Assembly (NCBI RefSeq): GCF_963678165.1
Contig: NZ_OY782755.1
Coordinates: 3,162,001 to 3,226,000, forward strand
DNA from: an uncultured Acetobacteroides sp.
GTDB taxonomy: Bacteria > Bacteroidota > Bacteroidia > Bacteroidales > ZOR0009
DNA length: 64,000 bases
Direction of reading: 5' to 3'
Below the pieces are notes generated by a model. It did not search any database and was not told the origin of the DNA. It saw only the letters and a list, made by a program, of their open reading frames with translations. Shown here in pieces: positions 9,103 to 17,505 of the stretch. Every line of letters begins with the position of its first letter. Position 1 is the stretch's first letter. Position numbers and translations under genes: made by a program.

Positions 9103-9488
9103 CTGTCAGTCGGATGGGGTTTGTTTGACGATTCGGTAATGCAGCAGGGATATCGCTTTAAAAAATATAAGCACAAAATTCAGCTAAGCCTTGAATGCTG
9201 CTTATGATTTTAGCCGCGAGCTTTTATTCTTTTCTGTCCTTTTTGTAGGGCAAAAAGGACCAAAAACCCTTGGCACGAATTAACTCGCTCAGTCGCGGAG
9301 GAATGGCGCTACCTCAAATGTGGTAATAGCCCTAAGCCCGTTACAGCATTGAGGAACATGGTGGAGGCGACCTCGCTCAAACAGGGATTCGTGCCAGTCT
9401 GGTATGGCTGCGCCATGGTGTCTACGGAAGAAGGTTGTTCGATAATACGACGTTTGCCTGCCATTATTAAGTGAACTAATATAGGAAA
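9103..9488. other. intergenic stretch with hairpin, no gene seen
   Basis: A perfect 10-bp stem GTCCTTTTTG (9236-9245) with CAAAAAGGAC (9251-9260) lies about 130 bp past the dehydrogenase stop. It is followed by A-rich rather than T-rich sequence, so it is not a classic terminator. The rest is GC-richer unique sequence without a supported frame. Confidence 0.5.
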
Positions 9489-9572
9489 CCTTGTTTGGCG
9501 AAGGCTCCTGCCTTCGTCATCTCTATTTCAACAGGCTGTAGCCTGTTAGGATAGAACCGACTGAGGCAGGAG
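9489..9572. repeat. dispersed repeat (CCTTGTTTGGCGAAGGC ... ), copy 1
   Basis: Matches 13597-13680: CCTTGTTTGGCGAAGGC, a short hairpin, CATCTCTATTTCAACAGGC, TGTAGCCTGTTAGGATAGAA. The hairpin loop reads TCCT here and AGGA in the other copy, as if the loop had inverted. Confidence 0.75.
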
Positions 9573-9599
9573 CCCATAGCCGAACTGTGGTAATACGGG

Positions 9600-9712
9600 C
9601 ACCCCCAAGAGGCAAATCGTAAATGACTTGCCTCTTGGGGGGGGCGGTTATCAGACTGCTACATAAATCTCGACAAAACAAGGAAGGAAGTGATAGGCTT
9701 ATTCATCCCCTA
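9600..9712. repeat. dispersed repeat with CCCCAAGAGGCAAATCG hairpin, copy 2
   Basis: Second copy of the element at 6272-6385, same orientation. The stem here closes with CTTGCCTCTTGGGG. Confidence 0.7.
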
Positions 9713-9757
9713 TCTTTGCGTTCTCCTCGTTGCTAATCATTCGCCAAACCTCCGCTG

Positions 9758-10630
9758 CTAAAACGAGTACGACACCGCTAAGGTGATGTCGGGAGCCTTA
9801 CTTACGTCGATGCTCGAAGGATCGTTGGTGGATACGGTGTAGCTAGCGGCAGGGGTTATAGAAAAATGGCTTACCGTATAGGTAATGCCTACCCCAAAGC
9901 AGACCGAGTTGAGCGCATACGCCGTATTTATTTCCGTTGGCGATACGCTATTCTTTCCCCCCTTCTTCTTTATGGGATGCTTCTTGGCGTACTCCTGGTA
10001 GAAGGATGAGGTGCCGGCAGATGCGGTTGCCGAAATGGGAATCGAGAGCGCATCTTTCTTGCCAAATATCCCCTCGAAATCGAAGCTATGCGATAGGCCA
10101 AAGCTTGTGGTAATATCTTTGGTATCGCCAAAGGCATAGCTTACCCCCACCGATGGCGTTAGCACCTTTCCGCTCCAGCTGGTGGCAAAAGACACGCTAT
10201 TGGCGGCCGATGAGGTAACCTGTTCGGTGGTGTAGTAATGCTCGTAGGTGTAGCCCAAGTCTACCGAGAAGTGATCGCCAAACGTATGGGAGTATCCAAC
10301 GCCAAATCCGATGTTATCCAACGACTGCTTGCTGGCATCACCCACATAGTTGGCCGAAACGTTGGCATATATTCCGCTTTCGAAGGAGTAGGAAATGGTT
10401 GGCATAACGTAGTACTGCTGCGTAGCCGCCTTTTTACCGTTCTCGATAAGGTTACTCCCGCCCATTGCCGAAATGGTAACATGCGTGGGCTTCTCCTCAA
10501 CGGTAGAATCCTCCTTTGCACCAGTGCTACTTTGATTAGAAAAACCTGTGCTGCGACCAGCACCTGCAGCAGCATTTAGGCTGCAGATAACGCCTAAGAT
10601 AAGGCCGACACATCCCCTTATACTCATCAT
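9758..10630 (-). CDS. outer-membrane beta-barrel protein
   Basis: Start set at the double Met 'MMSIRGCVGLILGVICSLNA', which begins a signal peptide; nine further upstream residues would spoil it. About 290 residues. The mature protein opens with a Ser/Gly/Lys-rich linker. It then consists of alternating hydrophobic/polar strands rich in aromatic and Gly residues ('GFGVGYSHTFGDHFSVDLGY', 'LTPSVGVSYAFGDTKDITTS') and ends 'APDITLAVSYSF', the terminal Phe of a barrel substrate. No plug domain. Function unknown; a small channel or surface protein is possible. Confidence 0.82.
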   Translation of the reverse strand: MMSIRGCVGLILGVICSLNAAAGAGRSTGFSNQSSTGAKEDSTVEEKPTHVTISAMGGSNLIENGKKAATQQYYVMPTISYSFESGIYANVSANYVGDASKQSLDNIGFGVGYSHTFGDHFSVDLGYTYEHYYTTEQVTSSAANSVSFATSWSGKVLTPSVGVSYAFGDTKDITTSFGLSHSFDFEGIFGKKDALSIPISATASAGTSSFYQEYAKKHPIKKKGGKNSVSPTEINTAYALNSVCFGVGITYTVSHFSITPAASYTVSTNDPSSIDVSKAPDITLAVSYSF

Positions 10631-10730
10631 ACTATTCCCTGGATTTAAAAATTGCACCTAAAGTAGCAATATTTAAATCCCTTTCGACCTTATGCTATAA
10701 ACATTGGGAGTTGAGAAATGAAAAATGCGG

Positions 10731-10905
10731 CTCTATAACGTTTAGGTGGGTAATGTTGATTTACTTAGCGTACTTAACCCACCCCTACCTCCCGCCTAAG
10801 CGGGAGGATAAGCAGTTTCAATCATGCGCTGCCACTTAATTTCTATCCTTTTCTTTCAAAAAATACAACTCTATCATCCGCTTAGCTTGACGGCTATGGG
10901 CAAAA
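10731..10905. repeat. dispersed repeat with CTCTATAACGTTT end, copy 2 of the CTTAGCG family
   Basis: 10765-10905 matches 6521-6660. The left end (CTCTATAACGTTTAGGTGGG) resembles the terminal inverted repeat of the longer element at 2806-3149, linking the two repeat families. Confidence 0.65.
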
Positions 10906-10931
10906 GCATCAACCAAACAAGGGCGCCTACC

Positions 10932-11666
10932 CTATTCCGGCGGGTAGCACTGGTCGATTCGCTTTACGATCTGCTTCTCCAGCGTCAGAACCTCACGGTA
11001 CCGCTCCAGAAGCTGCGCCCATGGAATTAGGCCACTGCTGTAGTTGTAGATCTTCCGTTGCTTAAAAATTTGGTAGACCGTTGAGTAGTCGGGATTATCA
11101 AACGTAAGGTTGCTTTCCTCCATAAGGTAGTTGATGAGTTTCCCATGTATATTCAACCAGGTGCCTTCCGACACCTTTAAATCGCCGATCTTTTCCTGAT
11201 ACAGCAGCAGAATATCGTTGAGCAGCTGCTGATCTTCTATTTGCAGCAGCTTGCCGCTAGACTTAAACCCTTCGTAGCGGCTGCTGTGCGAACGAAATGA
11301 GTTTGATATTTCAAGCGTACTTAGGGATTGAGATAGGCGAGCGGTATCGAGCGTAGAGCGGTCGGGCAAATGGCTGAGGTAGGAATATGCAGAATCTGCA
11401 CTTTGGTAGAAAAGCAGGTTTTCATTCAGCGATACAATATCCGCCTTTATATCCTCCTTTAGCCCGTGTAGGAACAGGCGGTTCTCCTCCTCCTGATGCT
11501 GCTTCAGGCTGTAGTTGTGCAGCATGTTGGCAAGCATCAGCGAAAAAACTATGATGCCGATCTCGGTTGCAATGGAGCCAACCTTTTTCCCCCATCCTCC
11601 ATCGTTGGACGCCTTTAGTACTGTAACAATCTTCTTAATGTGCTTTTTTAGTTCTAACTCTGCCAT
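10932..11666 (-). CDS. DUF6090-like single-pass membrane protein
   Basis: A 244-residue protein. One transmembrane segment near the N-terminus ('IATEIGIIVFSLMLANMLH', about 27-46) is followed by a long helical, Glu/Leu-rich domain ('LFLHGLKEDIKADIVSLNEN', 'LPDRSTLDTARLSQSLSTLE'). This layout matches DUF6090 proteins common in Bacteroidota, whose role is unknown. The predicted bulk of the protein is outside the cytoplasmic membrane or cytosolic depending on topology, which I cannot decide. Downstream of the thioredoxin gene on the same strand, 127 bp apart, with a hairpin between. Confidence 0.7.
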   Translation of the reverse strand: MAELELKKHIKKIVTVLKASNDGGWGKKVGSIATEIGIIVFSLMLANMLHNYSLKQHQEEENRLFLHGLKEDIKADIVSLNENLLFYQSADSAYSYLSHLPDRSTLDTARLSQSLSTLEISNSFRSHSSRYEGFKSSGKLLQIEDQQLLNDILLLYQEKIGDLKVSEGTWLNIHGKLINYLMEESNLTFDNPDYSTVYQIFKQRKIYNYSSGLIPWAQLLERYREVLTLEKQIVKRIDQCYPPE

Positions 11667-11694
11667 AAAGTAAGCCTTCTTATTAGGTTTTTAC

Positions 11695-11728
11695 AGCTAT
11701 CGACAAGGCAACTGCCATGTCGATAGCT
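11695..11728 (-). other. hairpin between thioredoxin and DUF6090-like genes
   Basis: Perfect 11-bp stem AGCTATCGACA (11695-11705) with 11718-11728. No T tract on either strand, so it could be a processing, attenuation or weak termination site rather than a classic terminator. Confidence 0.45.
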
Positions 11729-11793
11729 TAAATAGGTGCTGCTCTGCGAAGCCTGGCTAGAAAATGCGTGAGGCGTTCTTCCTTTTCGCGCTT

Positions 11794-12636
11794 CTAGTTC
11801 AGCGATTTTACCTCGTTCTTATACTTTTCGAGTAAGGCCATGGCATTAGGATTTTGCTGCAGCTGCTGCAGGTACTTTTTTGCCTCGTCCTTTTTGCTTA
11901 ATGCAGCATACGCCCGCATATTGACAGCTAGGAACTCGAGTTTGCCCGCTTCGGTAAGCGTCGCCTCCTTTACCTCCTTGGCCAATGCATCAAGCGCCTT
12001 TTGAGGTTTTCCCCTATCAATACTCAGGCCGATTGTACGAATTGTTGATAGCTCGACAACCTGCACGTTCGAAGCCTTATCCGCCAGCTTTGATGCCTTT
12101 TTATACGTCTTTTCGGCATAATTAAAGAACCGATGCTTGGTGGCCTCGGCCCCACTTACGCCAGCCTCGGCGTAGGCATCGCCTAGCTTTAGCAGGTCGG
12201 TTGCGCTTGCTTTTTCACCACTAAAGAGAATTTCATACGCATCTTTTAGGTTGTAGGAATAGCTCTTCAGCATTGAGATCACGAAGGAGGAGTTCTGGTA
12301 TCCAACTTCCTGCTCAAGGATGTCGCCATTAGGCATTGCAACTACAATATTGGGCACAGCCTGCACGCTATACCTCAATGCAGTCTCACGATCGGAATCA
12401 ATATCGACCTTAACCATCACCACATTGCCCATTTGTGCTTTAACGGCAGGATCGGACCAGACATCGGACTCCATTGCCTTACAGGGACCACACCACGTAG
12501 CTGAAAAATCAATTAGGATAAGCTTTCCGGATGCCTTTGCAACCTTTACCGCATCTTCGTAGCTGTATAGCCACTGAGCATTTGCACCAATTGATGCCAA
12601 AAGAAAACCGAGAACCAGAATGTAATGTTTTTTCAT
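11794..12636 (-). CDS. exported thioredoxin-family protein with TPR-like tail
   Basis: 280 residues. Signal peptide 'MKKHYILVLGFLLASIGANA', then a thioredoxin fold (about 25-130) with redox site 'WCGPCK' (Cys49, Cys52) and cis-Pro region 'VQAVPNIVVAMPNG'. Residues about 145-280 are helical and repeat-like ('ATKHRFFNYAEKTYKKASKL', 'AYAALSKKDEAKKYLQQL'). Likely a periplasmic thiol oxidoreductase. Candidate -7 (TACATTTA, minus strand, 12659-12666) lies 22 bp upstream of the start. Confidence 0.88.
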   Translation of the reverse strand: MKKHYILVLGFLLASIGANAQWLYSYEDAVKVAKASGKLILIDFSATWCGPCKAMESDVWSDPAVKAQMGNVVMVKVDIDSDRETALRYSVQAVPNIVVAMPNGDILEQEVGYQNSSFVISMLKSYSYNLKDAYEILFSGEKASATDLLKLGDAYAEAGVSGAEATKHRFFNYAEKTYKKASKLADKASNVQVVELSTIRTIGLSIDRGKPQKALDALAKEVKEATLTEAGKLEFLAVNMRAYAALSKKDEAKKYLQQLQQNPNAMALLEKYKNEVKSLN

Positions 12637-12844
12637 AATGTTAAGATTATTATTCGCCTAAATGTAATATTTTCTTAAGCTCATGATACTCTTATGGCCT
12701 TTTTTTTTGGGCACAAGCATCTACCGCTTAAAACATAGCGTGGATTTCCCCTGCGCATAAGGCTCGCTAGATATAAAGGCAAAATTTAGCTACGCCCAGC
12801 GCACTACTTTTGGCTGCAACTTGGGCTTTGCCCAGTAGCAGCTG

Positions 12845-13006
12845 CAAAAAAGTAAAGCGCAGCCGTGGTGGCTGCGCTTTTATGTAGGGGGGCAGGCTTG
12901 CCGTTTAATGGCGGTCGAAGACCACTACTTAAGTTCGACGGAATTGCAAATTCCGCCGAGCCCTCTGCGTTTAATTTAAGCTACGGCGAACTAGGGGGCT
13001 AACCAA
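12845..13006 (-). repeat. 3' palindromic element plus terminator hairpin, copy A
   Basis: Read on the minus strand: GGTTAGCC at the stop codon of the gene ending at 12999, a spacer, GGGCTCGGCG, a 10-bp hairpin (12936-12958, loop TGC), GTCGAACTTAAGTAG, then a perfect 11-bp hairpin AAAGCGCAGCC/GGCTGCGCTTT (12854-12880). The same order occurs on the plus strand at 16929-17075. The stretch 12637-12844 shows no gene. Confidence 0.75.
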
Positions 13007-13562
13007 ATTCTTTTAAATCATTTTTTGTCCTTTTGATTTCGTGTTCTTTCATTTCAGTCATTAGTTGCTCAATTCGTTCTTCGGTCAAACCAAGTTTGTC
13101 TGTGTATGCGGTGTAATATTCTTTCAATTTCTCGTCCAACTGTTTTGACTCGTCAATGAAGTCGCAGAAATATTTAATCATTTCAAGTTGTCCAATGGTC
13201 GAATAAAATTTTGCAATATGTAGTTTAAAATATTTGTGAGCCAAATAATTTCTTGTATCAAGTATATTGTCAAGTTGGTCAACAATCGAAGTTGTCAAAC
13301 TATAGCTTTGTTTGACTTCATTGATGAAATTACCCATTGTCTTTTTTGAGTTTTCAATAGCGTCAATTATTCCATTAACTTCTGCATTGGTCTTGACTTT
13401 CTTCTTGAATATTCTGTCTGTACAAAGCATAATTGAAAATGTCTCTTCTAAACACTGCCCAAAGTATATGGCAAGGCCAAAATACGCATAAACAAGACGA
13501 TGTCTACCGTCATCGTCTTCTGTTTCGTATTCGTTTTTCGCTATTTCGTATCGTCTTTCCAT
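12999..13562 (-). CDS. orphan AT-rich gene with HEPN-like R-x4-H motif
   Basis: 187 residues, no signal peptide or membrane segment, strongly helical. It contains 'LDTRNYLAHKYF' with Arg104-x4-His109, the spacing of HEPN-domain RNases; the preceding helix pattern is compatible, but the family is diverse and this is a weak assignment. No nucleotidyltransferase (MNT) partner is adjacent. Base composition is clearly more AT-rich than the flanking genes, suggesting acquisition. Its stop codon sits at the edge of a conserved palindromic element (12845-13006), and the sequence just before its start is a GCTAACCGTTAGC palindrome. Confidence 0.65.
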   Translation of the reverse strand: MERRYEIAKNEYETEDDDGRHRLVYAYFGLAIYFGQCLEETFSIMLCTDRIFKKKVKTNAEVNGIIDAIENSKKTMGNFINEVKQSYSLTTSIVDQLDNILDTRNYLAHKYFKLHIAKFYSTIGQLEMIKYFCDFIDESKQLDEKLKEYYTAYTDKLGLTEERIEQLMTEMKEHEIKRTKNDLKEFG

Positions 13563-13596
13563 AATAGCAGCTAACGGTTAGCAGTATGTAAAGTTG

Positions 13597-13680
13597 CCTT
13601 GTTTGGCGAAGGCAGGAGCCTTCGCCATCTCTATTTCAACAGGCTGTAGCCTGTTAGGATAGAACCAACTGAGGCTTTGC
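13597..13680. repeat. dispersed repeat (CCTTGTTTGGCGAAGGC ... ), copy 2
   Basis: Second copy of 9489-9572; hairpin GGCGAAGGC-AGGA-GCCTTCGCC. Confidence 0.75.
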
Positions 13681-13744
13681 CAAGTGCGTTTGGATTAAAC
13701 TATGCTTAACGGTAAACCTTGTGCGCTTATTCTACGCTGGACTC

Positions 13745-14506
13745 TTAAAGTATTATCTTTTTAAACAAATATTTACTGTATGGGAAATTTGTTTTTTCAG
13801 AGTCAAAATAGTAGCAAAAAGAGATGGATGGTAGCATAAACTTCTTTGGATTATAATACGACTCTTGCGTTGCCTTGAACATGATCTTACTCTTTGTTTC
13901 TGTAAAAGAAAACCAGCCTTTATTTGATGTATCAATCTTTACCCTAAATGGAAGAGATTTGAGGAATGTCTTGTCAAATTCACCAACTTCGATGCTGTTA
14001 TGTATCATTCTTCTCTTAAATGCATTCTTAGTTAGCCTGCTTAAAATCGAATCGTAGTAAACTATTCTGTACTTTTCATTTAACTCACGGCTTTGCATTC
14101 TTACATAGGTTCTAATCCTTTTACCATATCTTGATTTCAAATAATCCAACTTTGCATCATCTTCTGCATCAACCAAAGTCCATATTGAATCCCCACAAAT
14201 ATCACAAAAAAGGAAAGGTCTCAAATAATATTCATCTAATGCTTTATACCTATCCTCTAGTATTGCTAAATAAGTAAAGTTTGAATCAGTATTTGCAATT
14301 CTTTCTACATCTACATTCCCTGAAAATGTTCCTCCCCATTTCTTGCAAGAATCCAAGGTAGCCTCATATTTTTTGTTATAAAGTTCTGTCCTTTTGTGTC
14401 GGAATCTTGTATCAGGGTCAGTCAAACTATATAAAAAGACTAAAAGGACACCTACAAGAACACAAAAACTAAAGATTGTAATAATTGTTTTAGGTCTAAA
14501 CATCAT
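13745..14506 (-). CDS. orphan AT-rich membrane-anchored protein
   Basis: 253 residues with an N-terminal transmembrane anchor ('IITIFSFCVLVGVLLVFLYS', about 8-27) and a hydrophilic, Tyr/Lys-rich remainder containing 'FLFCDICGDSIW' (a CxxC pair). No recognised domain. AT-rich like the gene at 12999-13562 and unlike its right-hand neighbour. Start could also be the second Met. GCTAACAAG lies shortly upstream of the start, a word that also ends the duplicated genes at 18291 and 19584. Probably a horizontally acquired cargo gene. Confidence 0.65.
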   Translation of the reverse strand: MMFRPKTIITIFSFCVLVGVLLVFLYSLTDPDTRFRHKRTELYNKKYEATLDSCKKWGGTFSGNVDVERIANTDSNFTYLAILEDRYKALDEYYLRPFLFCDICGDSIWTLVDAEDDAKLDYLKSRYGKRIRTYVRMQSRELNEKYRIVYYDSILSRLTKNAFKRRMIHNSIEVGEFDKTFLKSLPFRVKIDTSNKGWFSFTETKSKIMFKATQESYYNPKKFMLPSISFCYYFDSEKTNFPYSKYLFKKIIL

Positions 14507-14753
14507 ATTTTTATTACTCTTGTTAGCTTATCAAAGACAGCACCAGCCATCCTTCAAAAACAGGATATGACAGAACCTCGCTCCACCGAAATTGGCAAGG
14601 ATAACAGCCATATTAGCATGCGGAAGGTATTCATTACAGGAAATATTTCCAAGTGAAATTCACGGTTAGACGTTAAAAGTAGCCTGCGGATGGCTCCGTG
14701 CTTTCCACCACCCGTAAACGTCCCTCTATTGCAGCCGCAACTCAACGGGTAGC

Positions 14754-15701
14754 CTATAATGCCTCAACAGCAGGAAGGGCAACCAGCTCCACGGTAAGCT
14801 TAACGGGCTTGCTATCGGCAATGGCTACCGTAAGCGTCACGGGCAGGTATCCCAGCTTGGTTACGGTAATGGTATACATGCCGTAGGACATTTTCCGGAA
14901 GTAGGTCTTCCCCGTTTCACCGGTTGTTCGTACAAATTTTAGAAGTTTGCGCCCCGATCGGGAACCAACGTCCTTCGACTGCTGCTCAACGGTAATTGAG
15001 GCACAGCTTGCCGCCATTTTTGTGGCGGCATCGGTTATGCTGAGCCATAGCAGCGCGGGCTTATGGGCTGGCTGTGCCCTACGCAGCAGCCGGTAGCTCT
15101 GGTAGAGCTTTGGCTCGCTAGGCTGTACCATTTCCATGAGATGATCGCTGAGCTGCAGGTGGCGGTGCACCTGCACGGTTAGCCGTGCAACCGTAGCTGC
15201 CGCCTCCTTGCGCGTTTGCTCGTGCCCGAGCAGCCTTTCGCAGGCATCGGCGAGCACCTGCTGCCGTGCCGCCAGATCGTCGAGCGTGCCGACGGTGATA
15301 CTGTAGCTTGCCAGCGCATCGAGGTTCTCGGCGCCAAACTTAACCACCCTATCGCAGAGGGAAAGCAGCGCTTCGCACCCCTTACGCTTGTAGTACGAGG
15401 CAAAAATGGTTAGGCTTTCGGCGGTAACAACATCGCCCCTGCGCTTGTAGATCTCCCTAAGCGAAATAAGGGGGCCGTGCAGGAAACCCTGTAGCGCACT
15501 ATGCGCCGCCTTTACGCGCAGGCGCAGCTTGCTCTCCTTGCTGTTGAGCAGCGCAACCGCCGGAGCGAGCTGCTGGTAGACGTTTTCCATTTCGGCCACG
15601 TGCTGGGCGAAAGCCGGGATGTCGGCAGCAGACTGGCTCCGCTGCAGGAGCCGAGTCACCTTTTCGTACCGGCTGTAGAAGTGCTTTTCGCGAGCTCTCA
15701 T
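14754..15701 (-). CDS. helical protein with C-terminal carboxypeptidase-regulatory-like domain
   Basis: 315 residues, GC-rich like the core genes. No signal peptide at the chosen start. Residues 1-230 are mostly alpha-helical and Arg/Ala/Leu-rich ('VAEMENVYQQLAPAVALLNS', 'DDLAARQQVLADACERLLGH'). Residues about 235-305 form a beta-sandwich-like segment ending 'FRKMSYGMYTITVTKLGYLP', typical of carboxypeptidase-regulatory or SpaA-like folds. Function unknown. Located alone among repeats and AT-rich orphan genes. Confidence 0.65.
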   Translation of the reverse strand: MRAREKHFYSRYEKVTRLLQRSQSAADIPAFAQHVAEMENVYQQLAPAVALLNSKESKLRLRVKAAHSALQGFLHGPLISLREIYKRRGDVVTAESLTIFASYYKRKGCEALLSLCDRVVKFGAENLDALASYSITVGTLDDLAARQQVLADACERLLGHEQTRKEAAATVARLTVQVHRHLQLSDHLMEMVQPSEPKLYQSYRLLRRAQPAHKPALLWLSITDAATKMAASCASITVEQQSKDVGSRSGRKLLKFVRTTGETGKTYFRKMSYGMYTITVTKLGYLPVTLTVAIADSKPVKLTVELVALPAVEAL

Positions 15702-15880
15702 AACCTGTAATTATGCTATTTATACCTAATCGTTATGCCTATACCATAAAAGTAGGTAATTAGCCCCATACCGCAAAGCATTTGCCCCAATAAATTGGAA
15801 TATGCCCAATATACACAGGGGGGGACCTCGTGGGAGACAAGCCAATGGCTACCATTCTTAAACGAGGTGCTTATGGAAAA

Positions 15881-16150
15881 CCGATTTTCGACTCACCCCT
15901 AAATCCCCTCTCTTAGCCGAGTGGTTAGTTAACCAGTAAAAGAACGTTTCGACTTCTGCCTCCTTTACTCAGGCGACGCCTGCTCGGCTAAAAGAGGTGA
16001 CTTCCTGCACTCCGATTAGGCTGCAGCGGCAGGGGCTTTAGAAGGTCAACATCGCCGGCACCTCTTGGAAAGCTTACCGGTAATCGATACCTTCCGCCTC
16101 CGAATACGGCCAGAGGTCTCGCCAAAACAAAGGAGGGCGAGCTTATGTTC
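15881..16150. repeat. CACCCCTAAATCCCCTCTC repeat, copy 1 of 4, with long inverted arms
   Basis: Shared with copies at 17150, 18444 and 19737. Contains 17-bp inverted arms around AGCCGAG (15905-15921 and 15983-15997 region) separated by about 60 bp, then GACATCGCCGG-type sequence and CTTACCGGTAATCGATACC. The minus-strand open frame through it recurs as a fragment in the other copies and is taken as non-coding. Confidence 0.75.
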
Positions 16151-16249
16151 CAACTGGAGGTAGCGTACCCGATGGCTTTATCAGCAGCCATCGCTTCGGA
16201 AGTTACACGTGGATATTTACAAAGTTATAATCAATAAAAGACACTGGTT

Positions 16250-16897
16250 ATGTTAAACCAAGATAAATTACTGAGGTTTTTAATTTGTATTTTCTTATGT
16301 ATTATGATTTTTTCGTGTAATAATAATTCAGATTGTAATGAAAGTCGAATATGGATGATGTATTCAAAAAGAATTGTTTCAGAAAACAAATATGTAAATA
16401 TCTATCACCAAGCTGGTGATACAGTGAAAAAGTGGATAGAAAATGATATTGAATACTTTAATGATGTTGTATTTGGTAAAACAATTACTGTTGACTCATT
16501 ATTGTGTTTTAATTCGAATAAGACAAAACTTATCACGGCCATTTTGACAAGGAAGTATTGGAATACAGAGAGCGATGGTATTACATATTTTTATGGAGTC
16601 AATATAGATGGTAACTGGTACTTTTTTCAGGGTCCTTTTATAGTTATCTCTCGCGAAATGTATGTATCAAAGAGTAAAATCCATGAGCCGCTCTCCTTTG
16701 AAATGCTGCACGAGATTGCCATGAAGGAGGTGTTTAATGGGTATCTAAAAAAGGGCTCTAAAGGGAAATGGGAGGTAGATGACAGCTTCTTTGCAGATAT
16801 CACTAGTCAGGCATGGTGCACAACCTGCCATAGTCAGGCCGATTGGGATTCAACTTATTTATCCATTGTGAGGAAGAATTGGAAGATTAAAAAGTAA
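16250..16897 (+). CDS. orphan AT-rich lipoprotein
   Basis: 215 residues. Lipoprotein signal with hydrophobic core 'FLICIFLCIMIFSC' and Cys as the first mature residue. The body has no recognised domain; near the C-terminus is 'AWCTTCHSQADW', which contains CxxCH once. A c-type cytochrome is not supported by the rest of the protein. AT-rich compared with flanking core genes. A conserved palindromic element begins about 30 bp after the stop, as for the gene at 12999-13562, and suggests the two genes share a mobilisation or 3'-end history. Confidence 0.65.
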   Translation: MLNQDKLLRFLICIFLCIMIFSCNNNSDCNESRIWMMYSKRIVSENKYVNIYHQAGDTVKKWIENDIEYFNDVVFGKTITVDSLLCFNSNKTKLITAILTRKYWNTESDGITYFYGVNIDGNWYFFQGPFIVISREMYVSKSKIHEPLSFEMLHEIAMKEVFNGYLKKGSKGKWEVDDSFFADITSQAWCTTCHSQADWDSTYLSIVRKNWKIKK

Positions 16898-16928
16898 ATA
16901 GGATACAAACTAAAATGCATTACCTTGG

Positions 16929-17075
16929 TTAGCCATAGTCTAATTCAAATGCACGAGGCTCGGCGCATTTTGCAAATGCGTCGAACTTAAGTAGCGGGCT
17001 TATACTACCATTAATCGGCGAATATAAAAAACACACCAGCGCAGCCACCACTACGGCTGCGCTTGGCGTTTTTGA
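16929..17075 (+). repeat. 3' palindromic element plus terminator hairpin, copy B
   Basis: GGTTAGCC, GGCTCGGCG, hairpin CGGCGCATTT/AAATGCGTCG (16961-16983, loop TGC), GTCGAACTTAAGTAGCGG, then AGCGCAGCC/GGCTGCGCT hairpin (17038-17063). Relative to copy A the stem bases differ on both arms so that pairing, including one G-T wobble, is preserved. Confidence 0.75.
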
Positions 17076-17505
17076 GGGGCTGCTTTACCAGGAGTAGCTG
17101 CAGTAGGTGGGTCGTTAGGAGGTAGACATCGCTGACACCTCTTGGAAAGCCCATTTTCAACTCACCCCTAAATCCCCTCTCTTAGCCGAGTGGCTGGTTA
17201 ACCAGTAAAAAAACGTTACGGCTTCTGCTTCCTTTACTCAGGCGACACCTGCTCGGCTAAAAGAGGGGACTTCCAGCGCTCCGATTAAGCTGCAACTTCT
17301 GGACCTTTACGAGGTCGACATCGCTGACACATCTTGGAAAACTTACCGGTAATCGATACCTTCCGCCTCCGAATACGGCTAGTGGCCTCGCCAAACAAAG
17401 CGTAGCGAGGGGGCTAGGCTTAGGGGAAGGGGATATATTAAGCAGCTTTATTGCATATATAAACGATTTAGCGGTAATTGCAAAAAAATAGAAAAGCAAC
17501 ATAAT

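Noticed and set aside
16250..16897. c-type cytochrome because of CxxCH
   Set aside because: A single motif near the C-terminus of a protein with no other cytochrome feature; likely chance.
12845..17075. Genuine integron with attC sites
   Set aside because: No integrase gene, core words do not fit RYYYAAC/GTTRRRY well, and the palindrome is associated with only two of the orphan genes. Kept as a hypothesis only.
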